Notes: generated from the sequence alone by a model not told the origin. Shown: positions 24,201 to 35,639, numbered from the stretch's first letter. The stretch is 64,000 nucleotides of DNA from Trogon surrucura (GCA_020746105.1 CM036632.1:3968001-4032000), one strand, 5' to 3'. Program-made: numbers and translations.

Positions 24201-27200
24201 TTCTGGGTGATCCTTTTTACTGTTCGATGAGGTGGGAGGAGGCTAATAGGGCAGTAAGCGAGCGCAAGATCATCTTGGAATTTAGTGGAGTCCCCCAGCG
24301 TCCCGCCTGCGCTGCCCACTCGACTGCTGCGATGTATTGACGCTGCGAAAAAAAGACAGTATTATCACCTAAGGCTTATGTGAGATTTTTTTTCAAGCTG
24401 TTTTTGCATCCCTTCACCACCTTTTCTTCCTCCTGACCTTGAGAAAGTCCCTCTCGGTACGCTGCTGGCTTTCCTGGATCCCAAAGCCAGCACGGTAGCT
24501 GCCAATCCCCCTCCGCTAGCCTAAGCACGCTGTGGGCTCGGGCCCTGCGACTGATTGCAGAAGACTTAATGTATCGCGGGGCTGGTGTAGTGAATCATTA
24601 GCATCCTGTTCCAGCTTTCATTGTCTGTTTCATTTCCTGCTCTTGGAAACCCCTGAATCATTCTGTCACACACTGAATAACAAACTGCATCCTTGTCAGC
24701 TCGCGTTACCCAAGAATTCCTCGGCGGGCTTGGCGAAGGCTTACCCTGCTTGAGGTGTGGCCCGGGCGCCTTCGCTTCGACCAGGGATGTCGTTTGTGGG
24801 TGGGTTCGAATACTTTTACAAGCCAGCACGGCTTGTGGGACCATCCCCAATTTGGCAGATTATTGTATCTTCTACTGGGGGTACTAACATCCCCCCTTCC
24901 TAAATGCATTCCTGTGGCTGACCCAGATGGCTCGCTCTAACTGCTGGCTCATGTGTTTTGAAGGGAATTCAATCCTGAAGGCTTCCTTAGCGGGGAGATT
25001 GGGTTGTGCACGAAATAGGTTTCAAGGAGTGTCCTCCTCTCTCTCTCTCTCCCTCTCTCTCTCGGCTGAGAAATAATATTGGAATAGCGCTGTCGTGCTT
25101 TCTCTTCATGAGGGTGTAAAAGGCTGAACGGAAGCATTAACTGCAGCTTTAAAGCATTTCCATAGTAAAATAAATCTAATTGAGCAGTTACTGCAGTAGC
25201 TTTTTAATTTGTGGAAGAGATTAGGAAATAACTTTCAGCTTGCTCTGGCAGAGCACTCCCCCAGGACACGTCCTGGGCGCTCTGGCATCGCTCTTTGGGT
25301 TCTTATTCCCTCCCCCTCTAATTGTCCGGACCCATTTGACTGATGCCGAGTTCAGCTGGCAAAATAATCTAAGAACCTCAGTCTGCGAGTGTGTTTGATC
25401 TAAACTACAGTTCACAGGAGAAGTGGTGCCTTGCAGAGAGAAACCACAGTAGAGAGATGTGATTTTTGCCTCTGCTCGGGATGAGGCCGGTGTGTGTTGC
25501 TCCTTCTCTGGGACCCGATGCAGGGGCAGAGGATGCTGCACTGAAGAGAGTTGGAAACGACGGGGGCGAATGACTTCCAGAGTCCCGTCTGCGCCCCTTC
25601 CTCTCGGGTTGGAGGCTGTGGGGATGGGACTTCAGGTGAGGGAAAATTGTTGGTCTCCGGAGAACTCTGCTTTGTCCGTGCAGACACGAGGGGATGGAAG
25701 ACACCCTTAAAGGAAAACACTTTATGGAGGAAATATCTCCTTGTGTGGAGTTAGGAGCAACCTGAGGAATCGCAACGGCTTTCTCTGGGAGCTTTCTAAG
25801 CCTGTTTCTGATGTTGGAAAACGAAGTCTGCTCCGCGCTGGTGTTGTGGCAGGGCTGTAAGGGAACTGAGGAATGGGTCTGCTTTAGAGTCAGTGTGTGG
25901 AGGCTTTGGACTCTTCTTGAGAGGCTTCTGGAGGATGAGGAGGGGCCAAGGGTGCTCCCTGCTTATGGAGGAAGGGGCCTGGGGGAATCCCACCCACAGT
26001 TTCTTCGGCATGCTTGGAAGATGCTCTGGAGAAGCTTCGTTTTACGCTGTTGCCAACCACTGCAAGCAAGGAGAGTTTCTGCAGATCCCTGGTACTGAGT
26101 TCAGGGCACGGCCAGCGGAACAAATTCCAAGTGTGTGTCTGGCCTTCCCTGAAAAGATGAGAAAAGCATGCGTGTGTCTGTTGGGTCATGCCGCTTGTCA
26201 GCTGCTCCAGCTTGTCCTGGCACTTCCTCCGTTCCGCCGTGCCACGCTTCGGGGATGGGAGTTCCCAACCTGGCTGAGGTATGCTGGCTGAAGCTTTCAA
26301 GACAGATGCCACATTTGAACTTTCAGATGTGAGCAAGCCTTCCAGTGAAAACAGACTCTAGGCTGTGCCCGACGAAGGATTAACAGGATTTTTTGTGCAT
26401 ATGGGTGAAAGAGCTGAGTGCCTGGCAAAAAGCGAGTTGATCTGAATTCTCTTCTCTTGGGAAACTTGTGCCTCTCCAGAAGCCACTCACAAGCCTGTGG
26501 GAAAAGTCTGAATGGATGGAGGGGGGAGAAGGTGTGTGACTGAAGCAGGGCTTGCTTTGCATTTCCCCCAAACCAAGCTTCTCCTGCTTTCTTTCCTTCA
26601 CTTCTCTAGATCCCCTTTTGCTATAAGCTCATCTCACTTTGCAGAGTTCCAAAAATCTGGCCTTGATCTACTCCCGATGCACCGTATTTCCTTGTTTTAT
26701 CTGGTGTGTGCTGCTTTTGTTGCCAGCCTTTAATTACAGCCCCTCGTGCGCCCTTATTCCCGCTTGCCAGCATTTGCAAGGTGGGATGTGCTGAAACGTC
26801 TGAATTTGGCGCAGGGCTGTTCTCGGGTTTCTCTGGAAATCTCAAAGGGAAATACATTCTTGAGCCCCAAATACTGCCTTGTCTTTTCCTCACAAGTAAG
26901 GGAAGGTGGGTCTGAGCAGCGCCTAACTCAGTGGAGCTGTCGTCCTCTGGGGTCTGTGGTGCAGAGAGTTGCAGGGGGGGCGTAGTCTGTCACTGCGGGT
27001 TGGGTAGTGGGATTCTCTAGTGGTTTTGAGCTGCTGGTGGGATTCTCTGGTGCTTTGGGCTGCTGGTGAGATTCTCCGATGGCTTTGGGCTGCCCTTCAG
27101 CTCTATCAGCAGATGGAGTCCTGGGGACTCACTGGCCTCCCTAGAGAGGTATGTCTGAAAACACACACTGAGAGTGTTTGCCAGGAGATAACTGCATTCC

Positions 27201-30200
27201 AGGGAGGGACTCTTTTGTCTTGCTAAAATCGAGGAAATCTGATCAAAGTGCAACCTTGCTTTAGACTTTTTTCCTCTTTCCTTTTGACTTTGTCCCTGAC
27301 CTACATATTGGATCCTGCCACGCTGGTTGGAACTAATTGAGACCCTAGTGTTAGGCTATTTACCAAGCTGTTCGCTTGAAAATAACCTTTCTGTGTCCAG
27401 TCCACACCTGTTTGGGGATAATCTTGGAGGCAAGTAACAAACTGCCATTAACTCTTTCAGCCTCAGAGCAACCTGCTCAGGATCTAACTGTGGAGGGAGG
27501 TTAGAACTTCGCTGATGCCAGGGGAATTTGTGACGTGGGCAGCGCTTCGCCGTTCTTTTCCCAGCTCCGTGGATGATTCCAGCCAGCAGCTGAAGCCAGG
27601 CCTGCGATGTGTCCACATCCACATGAGGACACTTCAGAGACCTTGTGAAAGTTCCCGCTGGGCAGTCCTTGGTTTGGTGTTGAGTCTGCTGGACCAGAGG
27701 CTGTGCTGGAAAATATGTGCGTGGGGTAATTTTCTTTGTTATCCCAGTGGTTGTTTCTGATTAAAGGATCTGTTTTGAAGGGGCTGCTAGTCAGTTGCCT
27801 AGAAAACTTGCTTTCATTCAATTAATCATGATGAGTTTAGTCTGGAGGTTTTTGGAGGAGAGAGCAAGCAAGCATATCCTTGGCTTCTCTCCCTTGGAAG
27901 CTAAGCAGGGTTTCATGTCTGAAACTGCAGCTCTTTTGTCTCCCCAGGTCGACATCCTTCTCTGTCCTTCGGGTTTTTAATTTTACAAGCCGTGCGCTTG
28001 CAAAGGTGGATCCAGTTTGAAGTCCATCCAGGTGTGGAATGAGGAAAGAACCGTCAAGAAGATTACAGGAGCTATTCTGCAACTCATTAACTCAATCTCT
28101 TCCCCTCCTTGTTATCTCCTCCCCATGCCCGGGGCCTCTCGAACTAGTGCTCTAAGTGCTTCTCACTTAATCTAGCCCACCTGGACAGGTGGATGAAGAA
28201 AGGAATTGCCTTCCGGGGAAGGACTAAAGGAGCAAAGATTGCAGAGGGAGCCTCTTTTGGGAACTGCTAATCCCAGTTTAACATTATGACAGCTGCTCGT
28301 TAAAATCGGGGTGTTTTTTAACAGGCAGTTAAAGGAGAGGCTTTGCACGCACATTTAGCTGAGAATAATAGCCAGCCATGTGCATTTGATTTTTTTTTTA
28401 ATTTTTTTTTTTCTTAAATCACGCAAATTGTACATGGAAAGAATTCTCCGGCGTCAACTTGCTGGGGTATGGAATTTACAAGGTTTGCAGTAACATACAG
28501 TTTCCTGTTGAGGGGGGGGGGGGAGAAAATTACAAAGCTTTCTTACCTTTTTTTTTTTTTTTTTTTAAGATCAAGTTCAAACCTCTCTTATAAATGCAGC
28601 CTTACTGCATTGGGCTTTTTCAGTTCTCTCTGGCAGATTGTCGTGTAAACTTGTCTAGGTTCTTGGTTTTATAGCTACGTGTAAAGGCTGCTTATAAACT
28701 ACAGTTTTGTGTATGGTGAGAAGGCAGCACGCAGATCTAATTTGGGAGAGTCTATATACAAAGAAAGAAGCAAGAGGTTTCTTTGCCTTGGGGACATGGC
28801 TGTTTCTTTCTAGCTGAACTTCAGTAAACTTCGTCTATGAACACGATTTTCTCTGCAGGACTGTGGTGTTGGATAAGAAACACGAAGAGCTGAGGCAGGG
28901 GAGGGACTATCAAAGAGACATTAGCTGTGTTTTATGTCATTTCACTGCAGATTTCACCAACTGCCTCCCAGATCAGGGGTTATTTGCTGGTTGGTTTCCT
29001 GCAGGCAATGCTGTGGAGGTAACAAACTCCACAGCTCCTACACGAGCCCCCAGATCCGCTCAAGGAGCCGCGTCCTCTGCCAGCCCTCAGGCGTGAGGCA
29101 CGAAGGGCTGGTCAGGGATGCAGAAAGATATAAAATTGCCCTGGGTAGTTTTGTTGCTGGAAATCCTTACTCCTGCAGCTACTTAGATTCAGGCAAATTA
29201 ATTTAACCCACCAGGACTGAGCAGCTAGCCTTGCAGGGGGAGTTTCTCTGCTACTTTTTTGGCAGCTCTGCTCCAAATCCTTCCTGGATGGGAACATCCT
29301 TTCTGTCTCCTGGGAAATGCCAGTCATTCATGGCTTTTTTCTCAGCTGGCCGTGTTGCTACCTGAGATTTTCCTGTGTGTTTCCAACAGCCAAATTTCCA
29401 GCCATTCCCTCTCTGTCTGACAGAAATCTGGCCATTTCGGAGCTAGAGATGAGCTGGGAATTCCAGACATGCACCTGTGAAGGAGAAGTCTGTTGAGCAT
29501 TGAGCTCCTCTTTCTACCCGACACAACTTGGTTCAACCTCGAGGGACTGATGGTGCTGGTTTGACTCTGATAATGAACTGGGCCTTGTCACATGGTTTGG
29601 AGAAAGCATCTCGGTGGCGTGGGGCTAAAGTCACAAGTCTTTTAAGATGAAGGATGTAACTTTTAAGCTTTAGCATCCCATCTGTTTACCACCCAGGTTG
29701 AAAAGACTGAAATGTTGCACTGAGTAATACTATTTTTCTTCTTCCACATTCTCTTACCAGATTGTAGAGTACTTGCTGATGGGAACTTGGGCCATTTTTT
29801 TGTATTATTTTTTTTTTTAAAAAAAAAGTATGGTTCTTTTTACATTGTATAAATGGCTTTAACTTTTGCTGTTCTCTTCTTTGTGGTTATAACCCTGCTG
29901 CTCCTCTCTCCTGTTGTGGTATCAGGCCCTGGCTGACACGTGCTCGAAGGCAGACCCAGTGGTGTGATGTTGGCAAGTTGAACTGGGAGGGCAGGAGGAG
30001 AATGCAGATTTCTCTGAAAGGGCAACTAAAAGACTGAGGCTGTAGATTCAGGAAACCAGAACCCAAACTTCAAGTGGCAAAGGGGGACGCTTGCGCGTGT
30101 GTCTGTTAGGGCAAATTCCTGTGGTGCCAAGACAGGTTTTCTGTAACTTGGATTAAAAATGAGGCCACGGTGTGCGTGTGTGTGTGTATGTGTGCACGCT

Positions 30201-30899
30201 TAAATGCTTATCTGCAGATCTGAGCTTTCTAAACCTGCCTGTGCTCTAATTGCTGAACGTAGACTCCGCATGCAGAACAATCCAGCCTGAAGTGATAATC
30301 CCAGGCTCAACCCCGAGGGAACGCCTGGCACTGCTCTGGCCTGATTTTCTTAATGGCTCTGCAACTTGCTGCTGGTTTGTAGGTGGTTTAAATTGTTCCC
30401 TCTGAGCACCTCACCCAGCTTGGGCAGAGGTTTTAGGCTCTCTGGTCCTCTAACAATACCTGTAGGTTGTAATTTATTTACTAACTTGTTAAAAACTTCT
30501 TCCTCTTGCCAAACTTGGGCTTGTGTCAGCTCAACAGACTCGCTGAAAAGGAGGTGCAAGCCCAGCCTGTGCTCCCTGCTGACGGAAAGCTGGAGACCTG
30601 GAGACTTCCAGCTGCCCCTCCTGCCTCCTCTGAACAACCCTTCCTTGCCCCCGCCGCTGCAGAATCCACACCCGTGCAACCCCCTTCTCTTGTGCTGGAG
30701 AATTTCTGGTTTTCCTCACCTAATAACCTGTGTCTGATTTAGTTTCCAGGCGGACCGGCCGGCACTCAACGTCGTCATTTTCCCTCTGCTTCATGAGGAC
30801 TTGACAGAGGTCATCAGAGATGTCCCCATGCGGCACTTGGATGAAATTACCTTGTTTAAAAGCAGAGTGGCTGAGGAACCTCCCAACTTGTGGTGGTGA
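12235..30899 (+). CDS. FBXL18: F-box and leucine-rich repeat protein 18
   Basis: The coding sequence is join(12235-12252, 13264-13464, 14372-15918, 18877-19095, 30743-30899), 2142 nt, 713 residues plus stop; the human protein is about the same length. All introns are GT-AG and phases agree. An F-box (FSDEILLHILSYVP, about residues 23-67) recruits SKP1 and the CUL1 ligase. It is followed by leucine-rich repeats (for example LNLAGCYWLP and LNLSGCHVTSL) that bind substrates. The chain ends in EEPPNLWW. FBXL18 is reported to target FBXL7, among others, for ubiquitination. The start at 12235 (MFRCGE, Kozak GCCGCCATGT) was chosen because its first exon codes six residues ending GE before an acidic exon 2, as I recall for human. 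An in-frame extension to 12052 or 11968 is possible. No internal defect was seen. Confidence 0.95.
13264..13464 (+). CDS. FBXL18: FBXL18 exon 2 (acidic N-terminus and F-box)
   Basis: The acceptor is CTGCCCTCCAG (to 13263), preceded by a T-rich tract. The exon has 67 codons in phase 0 and the donor GTGGGG at 13465 is slightly weak. It codes an acidic serine-rich linker (SGESEEES), then the F-box through LLQKDYK. Intron 2 (13465-14371) has no further feature. Confidence 0.95.
14372..15918 (+). CDS. FBXL18: FBXL18 exon 3 (large leucine-rich-repeat exon)
   Basis: This 1547-nt exon after TTGAGCGCAG codes about residues 74-588, most of the leucine-rich-repeat domain. Repeat signatures LxxLxLSGC recur, for example around 14500 and 15170, with AxxLRHLNLSAAHHHSS near 15290. 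It ends RDLR with the arginine codon AG|G split across intron 3 (donor GTGAGG at 15919). Confidence 0.97.
16376..16546. repeat. 26-bp polypyrimidine tandem repeat
   Basis: About six near-identical copies of a 26-base pure-pyrimidine unit built from TTTTTCTTTTC and TCCTTCCTTCC. The TCTCC landmark recurs at 16391, 16417, 16443, 16469, 16495 and 16521, a spacing of exactly 26 each time. The last copy is shortened. It is homopyrimidine on the FBXL18 sense strand and so is a candidate for triplex (H-DNA) formation and length polymorphism. Confidence 0.92.
16767..17063 (-). CDS. Hypothetical small single-pass membrane protein, antisense in FBXL18 intron 3
   Basis: I do not recognise this 98-codon frame and it may be chance. 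Residues about 52-70 (SYAVLAITGVTFLLLLFDI) form one plausible membrane helix. They are preceded by an N-x-S sequon (NNFS) and a mixed hydrophilic N-terminal half, and followed by a C-terminal tail rich in E, T and A. Composition is balanced, unlike the low-complexity frames around it. Upstream on the same strand a polypyrimidine-AG at about 17162-17181 could serve as an acceptor, but an in-frame stop lies between it and this ATG. Just past the stop codon the sense strand is A-rich (GAAAGAAAGAAAAAA), which could be simple repeat or a remnant tail. No promoter or polyadenylation signal is evident. Confidence 0.2.
   Translation of the reverse strand: MRDQHGACLFMMGNGGKIKPSRGVSVTLAPFTVAMDQEQAHKYPSELMSNNFSYAVLAITGVTFLLLLFDILDPFCQKMATELTGLAASTIEADPEKT
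18877..19095 (+). CDS. FBXL18: FBXL18 exon 4 (C-terminal leucine-rich repeats)
   Basis: The exon starts after TTCTCGCAG (to 18876) and codes LEQPYFCAGAQFFQALS through QQSIVR, ending before GTGAGT at 19096. Its length of 219 nt keeps the same split-codon phase as the previous exon. Confidence 0.95.
20530..20672. repeat. 143-bp near-palindromic inverted repeat
   Basis: The left arm (20530-20586) and right arm (20616-20672) are each 57 nt and pair without gaps at about 44 of 57 positions around a 29-nt loop. Perfectly matched blocks are GAGAGCATCTG with CAGATGCTCTC (11 bp), CCTGAAGTCATAAT with ATTATGACTTCAGG (14 bp) and GTGACAT with ATGTCAC (7 bp). Mismatches cluster between the blocks. This is the structure of an old palindromic MITE-like element or of a long RNA hairpin. 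No family was recognised. Confidence 0.8.
25033..25064. repeat. CT microsatellite
   Basis: A nearly pure CT dinucleotide run with one CCC interruption, in FBXL18 intron 4. Confidence 0.85.
27004..27095. repeat. 30-bp triplicated segment
   Basis: Three consecutive copies of a unit containing GATTCTC and GCTTTGGGCTGC. The GATTCTC landmark falls at 27011, 27041 and 27070, so the unit is about 30 bases. Copies have diverged moderately. Located in FBXL18 intron 4. Confidence 0.7.
30171..30196. repeat. GT microsatellite
   Basis: A short interrupted GT dinucleotide run in FBXL18 intron 4, about 0.55 kb before exon 5. Confidence 0.7.
30743..30899 (+). CDS. FBXL18: FBXL18 exon 5, coding part (C-terminus)
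   Basis: The exon follows TGTCTGATTTAG (to 30742), completes a split serine codon and codes FQADRPALNVVIFPLLHED through PPNLWW, with TGA at 30897-30899. It is separated from exon 4 by the long intron 19096-30742. Confidence 0.95.
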
Positions 30900-31075
30900 C
30901 TGTCACGGCACGGGAAGGACAGTCAGCGTGAACACGTGAAATAGCTTCTTGTTGGCCTGGATTCCCCACCTTCAGCTCCTGGCCGCCTCACCGGATGCTA
31001 TACAATCGTTTTAAATAGATGCAATTGCAAAATAATAATAATAATCATAATAAAAGCTGGTCCTTTGCGGTGGGG
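30900..31075 (+). other. FBXL18: FBXL18 3'UTR with polyadenylation signal
   Basis: A short 3'UTR ends after an ATA/AAT-rich stretch containing AATAAA at 31049-31054, followed by a GT-rich segment (GGTCCTTTGCGGTGGGG). A longer alternative 3'UTR cannot be excluded. Cleavage is inferred at about 31070-31075. Confidence 0.7.
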
Positions 31076-34000
31076 AAGCATCTACTGGATATTGCTTGCA
31101 ACTGAAAATCCTGTCTCAAAGGCTTCTGGAATCTGATGAGTATTTCCTTGCGGTTAATAGGAATTGTTTTGTTATTTTACTGAAGTTAAAGGTAAGAGAA
31201 ACTGACTTAACGATGCTCTTTTCCCTGTGTCGCCTGGTGTGTTTCCTAAGGGCCCCTCCCCGCACCGTGTAGTTCGGCAGTGTGCTTTGTGGTATTGGTG
31301 GAAATCATTCTTTGCTTCGGTCTATTTTTGGCAAAGTAGAAAGCCTAAGTCAGCCAAGAGGCACAAAAATGTGTTGCTCAGTTGAAGCGCATCACATCTT
31401 TTCTATGTTAAAATAGGCGTTTGTAGTCACACACGTGCAGTCACAGACATTTGAAGGGGTTTTGGATTGAGAAATACTCTTATTTGATAAGTCTGAATAA
31501 CAAATTAAGGTCATTAGGGCCTCGACCGTGGTGTGTTCTTGCCGATGCTGTTTCCATCGGTCTGGTGGAAGAAGTTCTCGGCTCTTTTGGAAATCCTTGT
31601 CCTAGGGTAGATGGTGCCTACAGTGACTAAGTCGAGGCTCAGATCTGATTTAAATGCAGTCTGTCTTGCAGTGTAGATGGGAATGTAGTGTTCCAGTTCT
31701 GTCCTTAGATCCCATGCCTTGAGCTCACGCTAATTTTAGAGATGTTATGAAGTATTCTCACAGTGTGATTTCAGTCAGCTTCTCTCCTCCACAAAACTTC
31801 CTCAGGCATCAGTAGTGGTCTGGATCACTTTCATATTGCCTTATTTACTGAGAGCACTTTTGAAAGCATCAGACAGCTGTACCAAAAGCCAAGTTAGGAA
31901 TTCCTGGAGCTACGTTTCTGGACGGCAGTCGGATTTCCCTTCTGCTTTTGTGGCAGCACGCTGGGTCTGTCTTCTGCAGAACAGCCATCAGCCAGCGCTG
32001 CCTGACTTTTCTCCGCCTAAACGCTCCCTAACGCCTCGAGCAGTGCTTTTCTGGGGAGGCCCAGCGTTGTCCAAAGATGATGTCCCTGTCTCCTGGTTGG
32101 CATTTTCTCCACCAGATGCCATCTCCCAGGCGATGTTCTGCCATTGGTGGTTCATGGGAAGCCTGGTCTCGTGGGAGAGATTTGAGAGCAAAATGCATCT
32201 CACAGCTTTGGAGGATTTTCCCTCCTTACTTTCCCGTCGGGCGGGTGTGAACCTGCTGGGAAATCTGTCTTGCTGGTGTAAATCTTAAGGCAGGCTGCGG
32301 TGACCCTTGCGCTTAGGTAGGATACGGTGTTAACGAGCAGGTTAATGTTGGCACAAGTCTGTGAGTTGCTCAGACTAACCCCTGCACGCGTTTGCCGTCT
32401 GCCTGGAGTTTCTCTGCCTTCCCCGCTCAGGACGGGATGCCGGCAGCGATTCTGGGTAACGAGGTGGTGAGGCCAGCTCGTGCTCCTCCAGGAAGGGCCG
32501 CAGCCGAGCTGCGATCGCTCCTGAAGCATCCGAGACTCTGCCTCAGGTTAGACGCTGCGCGGGTGAGCAGGAGGAGCTGGTGCCCTGTTCTTGGCGTCCT
32601 GCCACTGTTTTCTCTCCCGCTCTCCCGACGAGGTCGTTCTTTCTACCTCCTGTCATATTACTCGCCTGTTTGAATCCCTCTCTCCCTCTCACAACAGCTT
32701 TCTTCTCTCCTCCTCTCTCGCTTCAGCAAATCGGATGTACTTTTGGCAGAAACATGAGCCGCTACTCTTTCCAGTTCAGGCCACCTCAGCTCTGCCTAGT
32801 TTCTCTTTCCGAGAATAAACAGCGAGAGCTGGGCCGTGAGTATTTGCAAAGCTGCTTTCTCCTTGTGCCCCTGGCCTCGCAGCAGGGGAGTGGAGGGAAG
32901 GCTGAGGGTCTGGAGCCAGCTCTGTGATGCCTGAAGGGACCTGCCTTGTCCTGTGGAGGAATCCTGACGTTTGGTAACGTTCTGCGGGAGCGACGCCGTT
33001 CCCACCCTCAGCAGGGATTTCCCCTCCCGCTGTACGTGCTGTGGCACTGGCAAGAGTTGGGCAGAACAGCCAGCTCGTCGGTTCCTGTGCTGCAAAAACC
33101 TGGATTTGGGGCCAGCGGTTTGCAGAAAACACCTGTTGCTTAGCGGAGGTGTTAGCCCTTCGGTCTTGGGGGTTAGAGGAACCTGGTGAAACGTGCTGGA
33201 CCTCTCGCTTGGCAAAGGGCTTCCCATCTGCCTCGTGCCTTGCTAGAGCAGGGCAGGCAATCAGGCATGTTTTATAACGCCATTACTCTGTTGCCTGGAG
33301 TATGATGTTTAGACATCTGTATTCACACACGTGGGTCAGGAGTCCCGATGCAAATGCTACCGGTTATAATCAGGGCTAGGAGAGGTCGCCCACAGGTAAT
33401 AAAGGCAGTGCCACAAATAGTAATAAAGAGCTAAAAACTCCTTCCACCCCTGACTGCCCAACTCTGGGCTCGAGATCTCCACTACAAATCCTCTTATGGT
33501 GAGTTAGAATTTCCGCTGCTTCTGCACTCCAGGCAGGATTCACCAGATGTTAATAATGTGCTTATTTTCTCTAAGTGCTATTTTGGCATCGGTGTTAATT
33601 ACAATTTATATTCTGCAACATTTACACTGGGAAAAGAACCCACCCTAATAGTCCCCAATTGGCAGAGCCGGGCTATTAAACATAGCACCATATGTTCTGA
33701 GCAGAGCAATATATGGGTCTCAGAGCTCGCTCGGTGCTGAAACTCCAGCGTGCGGTGTTAGAGGAGGAGAATGGAATGGAGAGACGGGCGTTTTGTTCCT
33801 AGCTTTTATTTAATATGAAATTCCCCCTCCTTTCCTCTGGTGTCCGTTCCCGTCTCTCCAGAAATCTCCCTCCCGCTATCTGTGAGCATCTAATGAGGTG
33901 ATCTCTGAGCCTGCTGATGCCACTGGCCGTCGTCTAAAATAAATGACTTCAATTACAGAAGGTGCCCTTCTCGCAGGGAGTGCCTCCGCAGGATTCCCAG

Positions 34001-34720
34001 CCCCTGCCGGCGTGTTTCTTGCTGCGCTCCACATCTGCTCTTTGGGGACCGCGGAAGAAATCTTTCGCTGTGACCACTGGCGAGGTGTCGGCGTTTCTTT
34101 GGGAGAAGGATATTCTGGGACAAGTGCCATTAGCGCGTTGAATCAGAAGTTGGTTGCTGCTCTGCTCGTGTCCAAAGTATTGCTGAGCAACGTGGCTTTT
34201 CTGCAGGCTGGGAGGGTCTAGGCCTGAGGAGTGGCGGTGGGTTTGATGTGGGGGATTTGGTGGGGCTGTCACTGGTGTTTTGGACTTGGGAAGGCTTCGA
34301 AGGGCTGTAGGTTAAAGGATTGGTCCCACAGCCAGTCTGCAAAACTGGCCTCTTTAGAAAACGGCAGCGTAGCCCCTGCTTGGCTGGGAAAGGGCCCTTC
34401 GGGAGAGCTTGGGCTGCGTCGCTCGTCTGTCGGGGAGGTGGTTCGGCAGGAGGAGAAGAGACAGGAGTGAAAGGAGGCAGGGCAGGGCTGCGTCGGGGAC
34501 CTCCGGCTGGAAGCCAACCGTGCTCCGTGAGCCTTGACTTCAGTTTCTCCACTGGTGAAAGGCAGGAGGGCTCACCTGCACCTCGCTGGGAGCTTGCGGG
34601 ATGCAAGAGGCTCTCCCTTCCAGGCGAGGTGCTGCTCCCTGGGGAGGAGAGAGGAGAGGGCAGGGCGATGGGTAGCGGGGCAGCCACCCCGCTCTCTTTA
34701 ATCCCCGTGACCACCTCCTC
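31076..34720. other. Downstream of FBXL18, no gene seen
   Basis: Mixed-composition sequence with no supported gene, RNA gene or recognisable repeat. Open frames reach about 150 codons but are compositionally random and overlap on opposite strands. It separates FBXL18 from the motif-rich domain that starts near 34.7 kb. Confidence 0.55.
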
Positions 34721-34724
34721 CTCC

Positions 34725-34970
34725 TTTGCCTGGGCGCGTGAGGCTCCGAGGGGAGCAGAGCAGGATCTGTTCCGTCGCCTCTTGGATCTTCAGAGGCCAC
34801 GGGGTGACGGACCGGCGCGGGACAGCGCGCTGCGAGGCGCTGGGCGCTTCCTCCTGCGGGGAGCCGCGCCGAGGCGTCGCGGAGGCAAATCTCCTTCCCT
34901 CGCAGCTCTCCTGCCGCTTGGACGAGCTGCGCCGGCAGCCCGGGTGCTCTGGCAGGAGAAATCATTTCCA
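34725..34970. promoter_or_regulatory. Short CpG-dense patch, possible promoter or enhancer
   Basis: About 240 bases of CpG-rich sequence (for example CGCGCTGCGAGGCGCTGGGCG) stand out from flanks that are poorer in CpG. It directly abuts the AT-rich block at 34960-35020. No splice donor or start codon can be assigned with confidence, so it is only a candidate for an alternative first exon, a lncRNA promoter or a CpG-rich enhancer. Confidence 0.35.
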
Positions 34971-35020
34971 TAGAAACCAATTGGGATGTCGTACGGGGAA
35001 TAATGATTAATAGGGAAGGG
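34960..35020. promoter_or_regulatory. Candidate enhancer: RFX-like and paired homeodomain motifs
   Basis: ATTTCCATAGAAACC at about 34964-34978 resembles the palindromic RFX X-box. TAATGATTAAT at 35001-35011 is a paired homeodomain core. Both lie in an AT-rich island beside a CpG patch. Function is inferred from motifs only. Confidence 0.35.
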
Positions 35021-35184
35021 ATGTTGCCTCAGGCCCTTTTCATTTTTTAGGGGGCAGCGAGGGACAAGCCGGAGCACAGGTGGGGGGACAGGCAGGCTCG
35101 AAAACGAATGGAAACCGTCCCCTCCATTAATTTCCAGGGCAGCTTCCCCTCTTCTCCTCCTGCCCTGCCCGCCCCCGCCGCTTC

Positions 35185-35400
35185 TCAGCTTTCGTCAAAT
35201 TTTCAAAATGGCTAACCTGGTTAGGAATAATCATAATAATAAAAAAGGATGGATGAGGTCTGACTACTAACATTGTTGCTGTTAGCAGCAGGATTTCAGC
35301 CATAAAAGATGAAGCAAGGGAGGCATTGACCTTTCCGCTGTTTGAAATGAATGGAGACATCAATATCTATTGTTTTGTGGCATTGACCTCTGACGCTCTC
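35185..35400. promoter_or_regulatory. Candidate conserved non-coding element
   Basis: An AT-rich stretch with AATAATCATAATAATAAAA and CATCAATATCTATTG contrasts sharply with its GC-rich surroundings. It has no coding potential. Two near-copies of TGGCATTGACCT / GAGGCATTGACCT occur at about 35320-35332 and 35378-35392; TGACCT is a nuclear-receptor half-site. Confidence 0.35.
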
Positions 35401-35639
35401 GTTTCGCCCTCCCCTTTCTTTTTTTTTTAATTTCCCCCCCGACACTCGAGGAAAGGGGTCAGTTTGTACCATCTATTGATCCTGATCTTACTTGGTGATA
35501 GGGAAATAATTAGAATTTTAAAGATCTCTGGCCAAATACATACGCAGGCGCGCGCGCTAAGCCCCCGCTCCCCGCGTTGCGTTCTCCTCCCTTCCTTGCG
35601 GAGATTCAAAGCTCCGAGATCTGAAGGAAGACAGATCAA

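Larger units (their letters stand above)
19096..30742 (+). other. FBXL18: FBXL18 intron 4 (11.6 kb), no nested gene supported
   Basis: The intron carries a 143-bp near-palindrome (20530-20672), a CT microsatellite (25033-25064), a 30-bp triplicate (27004-27095), a G12 tract near 19567, a G13 tract near 28512 and several T-rich runs (20500, 21107, 28392, 28548, 29808). An AT-rich stretch at 25130-25225 resembles a conserved element. Open frames are short and of random character. I recognised no transposon family. Confidence 0.7.

Noticed and set aside
15919..30742. An orthologue of the human microRNA gene hosted in FBXL18 (MIR589)
   Set aside because: No matching hairpin was recognised. The one strong palindrome (20530-20672) has much longer arms and I cannot match it to that microRNA.
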